From: Hymenobacter rubripertinctus
Lineage (GTDB): Bacteria; Bacteroidota; Bacteroidia; Cytophagales; Hymenobacteraceae
Assembly (NCBI RefSeq): GCF_003583925.1
Contig: NZ_QYCN01000003.1
Span: forward strand, 62,001-126,000
Reading direction: 5' to 3'
Length of the DNA stretch: 64,000 nucleotides
The notes under the pieces are model-generated. The model was not told where the DNA came from. It was given only the letters and a program-made list of their open reading frames with translations, and did not search any database. Positions 34,498 through 42,839 of this stretch are shown here, in pieces; within the stretch, counting starts at the first letter, position 1, and every line of letters begins with the position of its first letter. The position numbers were made by a program, and so were the translations under genes.

Positions 34498-34541
34498 CCG
34501 TTCGATAAGTCTCTCCAGATTCCTCCTTCGTCGGCATGACA
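34465..34541. repeat. Palindromic repeat, GTCAT family
   Basis: TGTCATTCCGACGAAGG mirrored by CCTTCGTCGGCATGACA around a ~40-bp centre. It lies at the broken end of the HAD remnant and 5 bp from the end of the AI-2E-family gene. Confidence 0.78.
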
Positions 34542-34545
34542 TGCC

Positions 34546-35640
34546 CTATGCCGGCGGTAATGGGGGCGGTAGTGGCGTTGCCTCCTCCGCGGCTTCGCGG
34601 CGGCCCAGCAGGGTGCGGCGGCGGGTGCGGTTTTCGCGCTCGAACACCGTTATCAGCACGATGAAGTAGGAGAGCAGCAGCGGCCCCATCACGAGGCCCA
34701 GAATGCCGAAGATTTCGACCCCTAGCACCACCCCGGCCAGTGTAATGAGCGGGTGGATGTCGCCCATGCGGCGGGCCAGCACGATGCGCAGCAGATTATC
34801 GATGTTGATGATGACGATGGTGCCCACCAGCAGAATACCCACGCCCTCGCCGGTGTGGCCCTGGGTGAGCTTGAGAATGGCCGCCGGTCCCCACACCAGG
34901 GGCGTGCCCAGCACCGGAATAAAGGCCGTGAAGAAGGAAAGCGTACCCCAGAACCAGGCGTCGGCTACCCCGAAAATCTGGAGGGTGAGGGCCGTGAGCA
35001 GGGCCTGCACCAGGGCAATGAGGGCCTGACCGAGTACGTTGGCGTTCACCGTGTTGCGCAGCGCGTCGCCCAGCTCACGCAGGGTGCTGCTGCGGAAGGG
35101 CAGGTAGCGGCGCAGACCCCGCAGAAACGCCTCTTCCTCCATGTACATGAAGTAGAGCGTGAACAGCATCAGCCCGATAATGACGGTGAAGTGCAACAGC
35201 CCGCTGGCCAGCGACGGAATGCGCGTACTCAGCCAGCTCACCACCTGCTGCACCAGGTCACGCACGTTGTTTTCCGTGGTGAACTGGTAGCCCGTTTTCT
35301 GCTCAATGGTGTGCAGCACCACCATAATCTGGCTGGTATCCTGGGCGTAGAGGCGGATGCGGTTGACGAGCATGAACACCAGGGCCGTGAAGGGCAGAAT
35401 TATCACTACGAAGGCGAACAGCAGCAGCCCGCCCGTAACCAGCTGCCGGCTCCAGCGGCGGCGGTGCACGAGGGCCGTAAACCAGGGCCGCAGCACCACG
35501 TAGAGCACGCCCGCGCCCAGAAACGCCGTGATGTAGCTGCCCAGCCCCACCAGAATCAGTACCGAGAGGCCCACCAGGCACAGAATCAGCAGCACGTACT
35601 GTTGGCGGGGCGTGTAGATGTTCTCGGAAGCCATAGGCAA
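34546..35640 (-). CDS. AI-2E family transporter (UPF0118)
   Basis: Polytopic membrane protein of 364 residues with the family's pattern of paired helices at the N-terminus, a central amphipathic region (~110-160) and four to five C-terminal helices. Family motif region GTPLVWGPAAILKLTQGHTGEG and GIEIFGILGLVMGPLLLSY-like end (here GVEIFGILGLVMGP). Members include AI-2 exporters and Na+/H+ antiporters; substrate not predictable here. It stands between the HIT-NuiA and nuclease genes, on the nuclease strand, but 140 bp separate it from the nuclease stop. Confidence 0.9.
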   Translation of the reverse strand: MPMASENIYTPRQQYVLLILCLVGLSVLILVGLGSYITAFLGAGVLYVVLRPWFTALVHRRRWSRQLVTGGLLLFAFVVIILPFTALVFMLVNRIRLYAQDTSQIMVVLHTIEQKTGYQFTTENNVRDLVQQVVSWLSTRIPSLASGLLHFTVIIGLMLFTLYFMYMEEEAFLRGLRRYLPFRSSTLRELGDALRNTVNANVLGQALIALVQALLTALTLQIFGVADAWFWGTLSFFTAFIPVLGTPLVWGPAAILKLTQGHTGEGVGILLVGTIVIINIDNLLRIVLARRMGDIHPLITLAGVVLGVEIFGILGLVMGPLLLSYFIVLITVFERENRTRRRTLLGRREAAEEATPLPPPLPPA

Positions 35641-35713
35641 TAGGAAGAGTCGGGAAGTGGAAAGTTAGGAAGGTGGGCAGTTACAAAGTAGGATGATTAA
35701 TTAGTCTGGCGGT

Positions 35714-35754
35714 CGAGATGCTTCGCCTGCGGCTCCGCTTTGCTCAGCATGACA
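35714..35754. repeat. Half copy of the GTCAT-family repeat
   Basis: Its reverse complement reads TGTCATGCTGAGCAAAGCG...GCGAAGCATCTCGACC, i.e. one arm of the family without its mirror half. Confidence 0.55.
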
Positions 35755-35780
35755 CCTCTTTTCCAACCACCAGCCAACCC

Positions 35781-37223
35781 CTACCGCACCGGCCCGGTAT
35801 CCACCTGGGCTTCCAGCTTATCCTGCACCGCCGGGGGCAGGGCCGAGAGCAGGTCGAGGCCGGTGGCGGCTTCCAGGGCGTCGAGGCTGACGCGGTAGCG
35901 GCTCCAGTCGGGGCTTACCTGCTGGTCGTTGGGTGTGTCGATGGCGATGAGGCGGGCCTGGCCGGCGGCAATGCGGCGCAGGTCGTCGGGGCCTTCGGGC
36001 AGCACTACGAGTACTTTCCAGATGCGGGCCGGCACCGTCACGCGGCCCTCATCCAGGGTGGTTTTGAAGCCCGCCGTGCCGGTGCCGCCCTGGCCGTAGC
36101 TGCCCATGATGACGTAGATTTCCTGGCCCCGGCGCACCTGGGCGCGCGCCCACTCCTCCAGGTTGCCCCAGGTGCGCTGGTTGTTGGCCCCCGCCTGCGG
36201 AATCATGTTGGTCATCAGAAAGGTGGCCGAGTTGTCGTCCAGCGTCAGGCTGCGGTCGGCGCTGGGGCAGTTGTGGCCCCGGTCGAAGCCCGAGCCGGAG
36301 TAGGAGCGGGGCGTGACCTGGTAGAACTGCCGGGGCAGGGCGGGGTCGGGGCGGAAGTCGTCCTGGCGCGGGGCCGCGCCCAGCCAGGCCGCACTCAGGT
36401 GCCAGCTCACCCAGGTAGGCGTGCCACGGCGCGCGTTATAGCCCACGGCGTACTGGGGCCGCGTGAGCAGGTAGTTGTTGGGCGTGCTCAGCGAAGCCGT
36501 GGCCCCGCTGGGGTTGCCCAGGGCCAGGTTAGCATCTTGTTGGGAACCGGCCGGCACTCCGGCCGTTCGGGGGCTCGGGCTGGGGAGGGGCGTCTGGGCG
36601 GGGAAATCGGGCGCGCTGCCGGCTACGGCGGTGCCAGCAGCGGTTTCCAGCGTTACGTCATCGAGGTTGAGGCGGCCGGGGCCGGTATCGGTCTTGCGGA
36701 TTTCCAGGCGCAGGCCCCGGGCGCTGCCCCCCTCGAAGGTGGCAACCGCCAGGCGCGGCCCCTGGGTGCGCACGGCCGCCCCGATGCGGCGGTAATTGCG
36801 GCCCTGGTCCTGGCTGCCCCACAGCTCCCAGGTGCTGGCCGCGTCCTGGCCGTAGGCGGCGCTGCTGATGCGGATGCGCTGCACGCCGGCCGGAGCATCG
36901 AAGTTCATGGTGAGCCGGCCCCCGGCCCGCAGGCGGGCGGCGTGGGCACCGTTCTTATGGTCCTGGTCGGAGCTGCCGATGAGGGCTTCCGTGAGGCGCC
37001 AAGAGCCCGAGCCCAGCGTTTCGTCGGCGGCGGCGTAGCTGCCCTTGCCGGCCGTTTCAAAGGTTTCAAGCAAGGTGGCGGCCACCAGACTAGCTGATGG
37101 GCCGGCCGATTCTACGGGAATGGCGGGCGGCCCGGTGGGAGCACCGGGAAGACGGGTTTCGGAGGCCGGCGAAGAGCAGGCCGTCAGCAGCAGGGGCAAC
37201 AGGGCGGAGAGCAGGCGAATCAT
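35781..37223 (-). CDS. Exported DNA/RNA non-specific endonuclease (NucA family) lipoprotein
   Basis: 480 residues. Lipobox Cys16 (LLLTAC) marks an exported lipoprotein. Residues ~50-195 look like a jelly-roll binding module (ETFETAGKGSYAAADETLGSG start, then RIRISSAAYG, GRLNLDDVTLE), unusual for this family. The catalytic domain (~240-480) carries the beta-beta-alpha-metal signature DRGHNCPSADR (D314, H317) with NMIPQAGANNQRTWGNLEEW supplying the metal-binding Asn and Glu. It would cut nucleic acids outside the cytosol. A TATATTGG element lies 5 bp before the ATG, so the transcript would be near-leaderless. The HIT-NuiA gene lies 1.5 kb away. Confidence 0.9.
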   Translation of the reverse strand: MIRLLSALLPLLLTACSSPASETRLPGAPTGPPAIPVESAGPSASLVAATLLETFETAGKGSYAAADETLGSGSWRLTEALIGSSDQDHKNGAHAARLRAGGRLTMNFDAPAGVQRIRISSAAYGQDAASTWELWGSQDQGRNYRRIGAAVRTQGPRLAVATFEGGSARGLRLEIRKTDTGPGRLNLDDVTLETAAGTAVAGSAPDFPAQTPLPSPSPRTAGVPAGSQQDANLALGNPSGATASLSTPNNYLLTRPQYAVGYNARRGTPTWVSWHLSAAWLGAAPRQDDFRPDPALPRQFYQVTPRSYSGSGFDRGHNCPSADRSLTLDDNSATFLMTNMIPQAGANNQRTWGNLEEWARAQVRRGQEIYVIMGSYGQGGTGTAGFKTTLDEGRVTVPARIWKVLVVLPEGPDDLRRIAAGQARLIAIDTPNDQQVSPDWSRYRVSLDALEAATGLDLLSALPPAVQDKLEAQVDTGPVR

Positions 37224-37227
37224 GCCA

Positions 37228-37235
37228 CCAATATA
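37228..37235 (-). promoter_or_regulatory. Possible -7 element of the nuclease gene
   Basis: TATATTGG on the minus strand (one base off TAnnTTTG), 4 bp upstream of the start codon. Confidence 0.4.
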
Positions 37236-37397
37236 CCCGGCCGCCACCGAACGGCTGTTTTTTCGGCGGCAAACCAGGCCATTCGGCCGCTAACGAGCCC
37301 CGTTTCGGCGGCCGCGGCGGTCGGGCCGGCCGGTCGGGCGCAACCCTGGGTGGAGCGGTTACGCTATATTCACACCTGCCAATCCTGTCTTTTTGCC

Positions 37398-37826
37398 GTG
37401 AATTCTTCCCTTCTGCGCTCCGAGGAGCTGAGTATTGACTATCGTTCCGACCTTGGTGTACTCATTGTACGCTGGCTGACGGATGCATCGGCGGCCGAGC
37501 TGCGCCAGCACTATGCCGCCCTGCTCACTGCCGCCCAGCAGGTGGGCTGCACCCACTGGCTGCTGGACGTACGTCGCCGCCTCACGCCCCACCCTGAACA
37601 CACGCAGTGGGCGGCCAGCGAATGGATGCCCACTGCGCTGAGCGCGCTGGGTCCTCAAACAGTGTACATAGCCTGTCTGCTGGCTCCGTTGCGGGCCGTG
37701 CAGTTCAGCCCCGACGAGGCCATCAACAACGCCATTGCTGAGCAGCTGGAAGCCGCCCGCCGCGCCTATCACTTCGAAACCTTCACCGACGAGGGCGAGG
37801 CTATCCGCTGGCTCCGGCACTTTTAA
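37398..37826 (+). CDS. Small alpha/beta protein, unknown function
   Basis: 142 residues from GTG at 37398 (upstream alternative 37350). No recognised family. The layout LGVLIVRWL ... GCTHWLLDVRRR ... AIRWLRHF with an amphipathic helix after each strand resembles STAS/SpoIIAA-like folds. A TATATTCA element lies 26 bp upstream. It shares strand with the EEP protein that follows 44 bp later. A role in either sensing or regulation is a guess only. Confidence 0.6.
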   Translation: MNSSLLRSEELSIDYRSDLGVLIVRWLTDASAAELRQHYAALLTAAQQVGCTHWLLDVRRRLTPHPEHTQWAASEWMPTALSALGPQTVYIACLLAPLRAVQFSPDEAINNAIAEQLEAARRAYHFETFTDEGEAIRWLRHF

Positions 37827-37870
37827 CCCTTCTGGCTCCGCCGCCCGGGGCCATCGTTTTTCTGTTCATT

Positions 37871-38884
37871 ATGCTCCGCCTGCAAGCTTTCCTGCTTTAT
37901 CTGCTTTTGCTGATTAGTGTCCTGGCCCTGGTGGGCACGCTGCTCTCGTTGCTGGCCGCTGAGGTCTGGTGGCTGCAAGTGCTGGATTTTTTGCGCTTCC
38001 AGTTTGTAGCCGCGCAGCTGCTGGTACTGGCCGGGCTGGGCCTGCTGCTGTGGTGGGGGCGGCGCCAGCACCAGCCGGTTCGCCGCTGGGTGCTGGTTAC
38101 GGCCCTGCTGGGACTGGCCATCCAGTTCTACTTCCTGCTGCCCTACGCCCCGCTGGCCCCGCGCCCCGTGGCCGATGCCACTGCTGCCCAGGCCGCCGAT
38201 ACCAGCGCCCGCCTGCGCCTGCTGGAAATCAACGTGCTCCAGAAAAACCGCCGCGCCGATCTGGTGCTGGCCCAGGTGCGCGCCCAGCGGCCCGACGTGG
38301 TGCTGGCCCTCGAAACCGACCAGTGGTGGGCCGAGGCCCTGCGCCCGCTGCGCCACGACTACCCCTATGTCGTGGAGCTGCCCCGGTCCAATACCTACGG
38401 CATGGTGCTCTACTCGCGCCTGCCGCTGCTCAACCCCGAAAGCCGCAACCTCCAGCAGCCCAACGTGCCGGCCATCCTCACGGGCGTGCGTCTGCCCAAC
38501 GGCCGGGCCGTGCGCCTGTTCGCGGTGCATCCCACGCCCCCCGTCCCCGATAACCACCCCACCAGCCTGGGCATGCAGGACGTGGCGCTGGTGAAAGTGG
38601 GCCAGCTCGTGCAGCAGCAGCCCGGTCCGGCCCTGGTGCTGGGCGACTTCAACGACGTGTCGTGGTCGTTCACAACGCGCATGTTTGAGGCCAGCGGGCA
38701 GCTGCGCAACGTGCGTCTGGGCCGGGGTTTGTTCAACACCTTCAATGCCACCATTCTTCCCCTGCGCTGGCCCCTCGACCACCTGTTCGTGACCCGGGAG
38801 TTTAAGGTGGTAACGCTCGAACGCCTGCCCGGTGTCGGCTCCGACCACTTCCCGCTGCTGGCCGAACTGGTGCTGGTGGAGTAG
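37871..38884 (+). CDS. Membrane-anchored endonuclease/exonuclease/phosphatase-family protein
   Basis: 337 residues: three N-terminal transmembrane helices (~5-30, 42-62, 73-92), then an EEP domain (~112-337). EEP motifs: LEINVLQKN (Asn), ALETDQ (Glu metal ligand), VLGDFND (catalytic Asp/Asn) and the final GSDHFPLLAEL (catalytic His). The catalytic part would lie outside the membrane. Family members cut DNA, phosphoinositides or sphingomyelin, so the substrate is open. Second potential nuclease within 2 kb of the NucA-type lipoprotein. Confidence 0.87.
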   Translation: MLRLQAFLLYLLLLISVLALVGTLLSLLAAEVWWLQVLDFLRFQFVAAQLLVLAGLGLLLWWGRRQHQPVRRWVLVTALLGLAIQFYFLLPYAPLAPRPVADATAAQAADTSARLRLLEINVLQKNRRADLVLAQVRAQRPDVVLALETDQWWAEALRPLRHDYPYVVELPRSNTYGMVLYSRLPLLNPESRNLQQPNVPAILTGVRLPNGRAVRLFAVHPTPPVPDNHPTSLGMQDVALVKVGQLVQQQPGPALVLGDFNDVSWSFTTRMFEASGQLRNVRLGRGLFNTFNATILPLRWPLDHLFVTREFKVVTLERLPGVGSDHFPLLAELVLVE

Positions 38885-39060
38885 GGCGGAAGGGCGGTTA
38901 GCACAGAAAGCGGTCAGGCGGCCTTACAGGCATCGGGGGTTGATTGTCCGCACGCCTCAGGCCGCCGCGCTTTCGGCTAAGGAGAGGCGCGGGGCACGTT
39001 GGCGGAATTTTTGCACGGGGCCGCCGGAACTATTCCGGTTTCCCTAGCTCCCAGATTATT

Positions 39061-39510
39061 ATGAAAAAACTACTGCTGCTGGCGGCCCTGGCCCTGGCCG
39101 GCCCCCGCACTTTTGCCCAGCTTCCTGCGCTGCACGCCCAACCCGATAAGCAGGACGATACCATCGTGCTCACCTTGCCCGATGAGGGGCGGGCGGCCTG
39201 GCAGCGGGCCGCCGGCGTGCTGGCCGCCCGGGGCTATACTTTCCGCTACTCCGATGCCGACCTGCTCACGCTCAGTACCGACTACATCATTCTGGAAAGA
39301 ATGGGTCCTATCGGGGTGTTTGTGCGGGTAGAGGGCCACCAGCTGCTGGTGCGGTGCCGGTACCTGAACAGCGCCGACGACTCCATCAGTAAGGCACAGG
39401 CCGTGCGCATGGGCGGACTGTTGGGCACCAGCCGCGAGTGGCCGGAGCTGGTGGCCATTGCCCGGGAGCTGGGTGGCACGGCGGCCTACTACAACTCGGG
39501 GGCCTACTGA
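39061..39510 (+). CDS. Exported protein of unknown function
   Basis: 149 residues with a clear signal peptide (MKKLLLLAALALAGPRTFAQ, cleavage after FAQ near 20). The mature part has ILERMGPIGVFVRVEGHQLLVRCRY and no family that I recognise. ATG at 39061 is chosen because it begins the signal peptide; the longer frame adds a basic, unrelated stretch. Confidence 0.65.
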   Translation: MKKLLLLAALALAGPRTFAQLPALHAQPDKQDDTIVLTLPDEGRAAWQRAAGVLAARGYTFRYSDADLLTLSTDYIILERMGPIGVFVRVEGHQLLVRCRYLNSADDSISKAQAVRMGGLLGTSREWPELVAIARELGGTAAYYNSGAY

Positions 39511-39631
39511 GCCGACGCGGCGCGCGCGCAGGCATGTTGGGCCGGGGCATCGCGGGTACGGGCCAGAACCGCGCAACGCCCCGGCCCAACTTCCGTCCTT
39601 GGCCCGTACCTTGCCCGCCTAACTCCCCGCT

Positions 39632-41419
39632 ATGCCCCACCGCTACCTGCTCCCCGCCGCCGCTCTGCTGGCCGGTACCCTCGCCCTGTCCGCCTGCGAT
39701 TCGGGCTCGAAACCCACTTCCGGCACGGCCGAAACGCTCGACGCGGATTTCGACGCCTATAAAAAGCGCTTCATCGACTCGCTCTGGTACTACAACCCCG
39801 AGTGGGCCAGCGGCGCAGGCTACCACCGCTACGATTCGCTGCTGGTGGTGCCCTCGGCCGGCCGCCGCCAAACCGAAGCCGCCGCCCGAACCCGCCGCCG
39901 CAAGGAGCTGTTCACCTACCCCGTCGGCCAGCTCTCGGTCAATAACCAGACGGATTACCGGCTCATGGAAAATTACCTGGAGTCGGCCCGGTTCTACACC
40001 GATTCGCTGCGCGACTGGCAGTGGAACCCGGCCAACTACAACGTGGGTGGGTCGGTGGCCGAAATCCTGAACGGCCGCTACCACCCCCTCGACCGCCGCC
40101 TGCGCGCCATCAGCAGCAAACTTATTCAAGTGGCCGACTACTACGAGGCGGCCAAGCAGAACCTGGAGCGCCCCACCCGCGAGCACACTAACCTGGCCAT
40201 CCGCCAGACCCAGGGCGGGCTGGCCGTGTTCGGCCCGGCCCTGCTCGACTCGGTAGCCAAATCGGGCCTGACGGCGGCCGAGCAGCAGGAACTGCGGGGC
40301 CGCATTGCCACCACCCGCCTCACCATGGAAGGCTACCTGCGCTTCCTGCAAACCGATGTGCTGCCGGCCGGCAACTTTCGCTCCTTCCGCATTGGCCCGG
40401 AGCTGTTCAACCGCAAGTTCGCCCTCGACATCCAGAGCCGCTACCCGGCCGGCGAAGTATACCGCAAGGCCCTGGCCCACAAGCAGGAGCTGCTGCGCGA
40501 TATGAAGCAGCGCGCCGCCCGGCTCTACCCCCAGTACTACCCCAGCCAGCTCCGCCCCGCCGACTCGCTGGCCGTGGTGCAGGCCGTAATTCAGGCTCTG
40601 TCGCGGCAGCACGCCACACCGGCCGGCTTCGTGCCGGCCGTGCGCGACCAGATGCCCACGCTCGTGCGCTGGGTTGATGAGCACCAGCTCCTGACCCAGG
40701 ACCCCACCAAGCCGCTGGTGGTGCGCGAAACCCCGCTCTACATGCGCGGCAGCGGGGCCGGAGCCAGCGTGTCGGCCCCGGGACCTTATGATACGGGAGC
40801 CGATACCTACTACAACGTGGAGCCCCTCGACGGGCAGTCGGCTGCCCAGGCCGAGAGCTACCTGCGCGAGTACAACACCTACACGCTGCAAATTCTCAAC
40901 ATCCACGAAGCCATTCCGGGCCACTACACCCAGCTGGTGTACGCCAACCGCAGCCCCTCGCTCATTAAGTCCATCTTCGGCAACGGGGCCATGATTGAGG
41001 GCTGGGCCGTGTACGCCGAGCGCATGATGCTGGAAAGCGGCTACGGCGGCAACACCGACGAATTCTGGCTGGCCTGGGACAAGTGGAATATGCGCGTAAC
41101 GCTCAATGCCATCCTCGACCACGAAGTGCAGGCTGGCACCATCACCGAGGAAGCCGCCGTGCGGATGCTGCGCCAGGAGGGGTTCCAGGAGGAAGCCGAG
41201 GCCCGCAACAAGTGGCTGCGCGCCACCCTGAGCCAGGTACAGCTCAGCAGCTACTTCACCGGCTACACCGAAATCTATGACCTGCGCCAGGAGCTCAAGC
41301 AGCGGCAGGAAGCAAAATTCGACCTCAAGGCTTTCCACGAGCAGTTCCTGAGCTACGGCAGCGCCCCGGTAAAGTACATCCGCCAGATGATGCTCAAGGA
41401 CGCTGCCCCCGCCGGCTAA
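39632..41419 (+). CDS. DUF885 family lipoprotein, putative metallopeptidase
   Basis: 595 residues. Lipoprotein signal (LAGTLALSAC, Cys ~22). The DUF885 core includes a zinc-binding-like HEAIPGHYTQ, a downstream EGWAVYAERMMLE that supplies a Glu, and TLDLQSRYP-like regions (here ALDIQSRYPAGEVYRKAL). Relatives act as carboxypeptidases or peptidases in the envelope. Promoter-like TACCTTG lies ~20 bp upstream. Full length. Confidence 0.9.
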   Translation: MPHRYLLPAAALLAGTLALSACDSGSKPTSGTAETLDADFDAYKKRFIDSLWYYNPEWASGAGYHRYDSLLVVPSAGRRQTEAAARTRRRKELFTYPVGQLSVNNQTDYRLMENYLESARFYTDSLRDWQWNPANYNVGGSVAEILNGRYHPLDRRLRAISSKLIQVADYYEAAKQNLERPTREHTNLAIRQTQGGLAVFGPALLDSVAKSGLTAAEQQELRGRIATTRLTMEGYLRFLQTDVLPAGNFRSFRIGPELFNRKFALDIQSRYPAGEVYRKALAHKQELLRDMKQRAARLYPQYYPSQLRPADSLAVVQAVIQALSRQHATPAGFVPAVRDQMPTLVRWVDEHQLLTQDPTKPLVVRETPLYMRGSGAGASVSAPGPYDTGADTYYNVEPLDGQSAAQAESYLREYNTYTLQILNIHEAIPGHYTQLVYANRSPSLIKSIFGNGAMIEGWAVYAERMMLESGYGGNTDEFWLAWDKWNMRVTLNAILDHEVQAGTITEEAAVRMLRQEGFQEEAEARNKWLRATLSQVQLSSYFTGYTEIYDLRQELKQRQEAKFDLKAFHEQFLSYGSAPVKYIRQMMLKDAAPAG

Positions 41420-41542
41420 CTCCCGGCATCGGGCCGGCCCGTACGGCCCCGAAAAACTGTGCCCGCCGGAATCTTTCGGGGCCTACTTCTTGTCTGTCTG
41501 GCACCACCAGCTGGTGCCTGTTCTCTTGTACTTATTTACGGC

Positions 41543-41884
41543 ATGAAAGTCATTGACACGAATGATGAGGGTCTGCGGACGCTCATTCACGATTATCCCC
41601 GGGTGCTGGCCAAGTTTACGTCGGAAAACTGCCCGGTCTGTGACTTGCTCGCCCCCGCCTTCGAAAAGTATTCGGTGGAGTCAGCTTACCAGAACACCGT
41701 GTTTCTGCGCCTCGACGTGGACGAAAACCCGGTGGCCCGCAAGCTGATGGATACCCAGATAGCTCCCTTCTTCGTGGCCTACTGCCGGGGCCGCCTCACC
41801 GAGTGCGACACGCTGCGCACCGAGGCCGGCGTGGAGCAGATGCTGCACAACCTGCAAACCTGCCCCGAGTCCGGCGGGCAGTAG
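41543..41884 (+). CDS. Thioredoxin-like protein with CPVC motif
   Basis: 113 residues from ATG at 41543. Thioredoxin-fold with the redox motif C30-P-V-C33 (SENCPVCDLLAPAF) and RLDVDENPVARK with the cis-Pro region as QIAPFFVAY. The CPVC sequence is atypical (thioredoxin CGPC), which would shift the redox potential. No signal peptide in this start; the longer frame from 41459 would add a hydrophobic leader (GLLLVCLAPPAGACSLVLIYG), so an exported form cannot be excluded. Confidence 0.75.
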   Translation: MKVIDTNDEGLRTLIHDYPRVLAKFTSENCPVCDLLAPAFEKYSVESAYQNTVFLRLDVDENPVARKLMDTQIAPFFVAYCRGRLTECDTLRTEAGVEQMLHNLQTCPESGGQ

Positions 41885-41940
41885 CTTCGCTTCGTTCCGG
41901 CGCTGAAATGCCCCCAACGCTGCGTCAGGAAATCCTGCCG

Positions 41941-41948
41941 TAGTTTTG
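41941..41948 (+). promoter_or_regulatory. -7 element of the YdcF-like gene
   Basis: TAGTTTTG, perfect TAnnTTTG, ending 5 bp before the ATG at 41954; implies a leaderless mRNA. Confidence 0.6.
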
Positions 41949-41953
41949 GGGGC

Positions 41954-42727
41954 ATGTTTTTTATCCTCTCCAAGCTGCTCGATTTTCTGCTGTCGCCGGC
42001 CCTGTGGCTGGTAGGCCTGCTGGGGCTGGGCCTGCTGGTGCGCAATGCCCGCTGGCGGCCCCGGCTGCTGTGGGGCGCCCTGGGGTTGCTGCTGGTGCTC
42101 ACCAACCCGATGCTGGTAAACGAGGCGCTGCTGGCCTGGGAGCGGCCGCCGGTGCGGCTCCGCCAACTACTGCCCCACGCCGACGCGGGCATTCTGCTCA
42201 CCGGCATCACCGAGGCCCGCAAGTTGCCCCACGACCGGGTGTACGTGCAGCAGAGCGCCGACCGGCTCCTGCACACGCTCTGGCTCTACCGCGCCGGCCG
42301 CATCCGCCGGGTGATTATCTCGGGCGGCTCGGGCGCGCTGCATCCGCCGCCGGGTACTCGCTCCGAAGCCCGGGAGCTGCATACGCTGCTACGCCTGGCC
42401 GGCGTGCCCGACTCGGTGATTCTGGTGGAGGAGCGCAGCCGCAATACCCGCGAAAATGCCCGCTTCACCCAGCAGCTGCTGGCCCGGCATCCCCGTATCC
42501 GCAGCACGGTGCTGGTTACCTCGGCCTTTCACATGCGCCGGGCCGAGGGTTGCTTCAGGCAAGCCGGACTGCGCCCCGCCACTTTTCCGGCCGGCTACTA
42601 TTCCGTCAACCGCCGCGCCCTACCCGCCTTTGGGCTCATGCCCGCCGAGGAACCCCTGCGCCTATGGGGTATCCTGCTCCACGAAATGGCCGGCTACGCG
42701 GTTTATAAGCTGCTGGGGTATTTGTGA
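41954..42727 (+). CDS. ElyC/SanA/YdcF family (DUF218) membrane protein
   Basis: 257 residues: two N-terminal transmembrane helices (~5-28, 36-53), then the DUF218 domain with ILLTGITEARKL, RRVIISGGSG, VILVEERSRNTRENARFTQQLL and VLVTSAFHMRRAEGCF. ElyC-type proteins act in envelope biogenesis, possibly lipid-carrier metabolism. The stop codon (TGA at 42725) lies inside the tetranucleotide microsatellite: the last coding bases are already the first repeat unit. Confidence 0.88.
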   Translation: MFFILSKLLDFLLSPALWLVGLLGLGLLVRNARWRPRLLWGALGLLLVLTNPMLVNEALLAWERPPVRLRQLLPHADAGILLTGITEARKLPHDRVYVQQSADRLLHTLWLYRAGRIRRVIISGGSGALHPPPGTRSEARELHTLLRLAGVPDSVILVEERSRNTRENARFTQQLLARHPRIRSTVLVTSAFHMRRAEGCFRQAGLRPATFPAGYYSVNRRALPAFGLMPAEEPLRLWGILLHEMAGYAVYKLLGYL

Positions 42728-42797
42728 GTGAGTGAGTGAGTGAGTGAGTGAGTGAGTGAGTGAGTGAGTGAGTGAGTGAGTGAGTGAGTGAGTGAGT
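42724..42797. repeat. GTGA tetranucleotide microsatellite
   Basis: About 18.5 uninterrupted copies of GTGA (74 bp). It contains the stop codon of the YdcF-like gene and separates it from the converging aldehyde dehydrogenase gene, which ends at 42840. Confidence 0.97.
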
Positions 42798-42839
42798 ACG
42801 GCAGGTAGCAAGGACGACCGTCATTCAGCACCTCAACTC

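Noticed and set aside
42724..42797. CRISPR array
   Set aside because: Uninterrupted 4-bp units without spacers; none of the other repeats in the window shows the repeat-spacer pattern either, and there are no cas genes.
42636..42824. Minus-strand ORF translating as LTHS repeats
   Set aside because: It is just the GTGA microsatellite read as codons.
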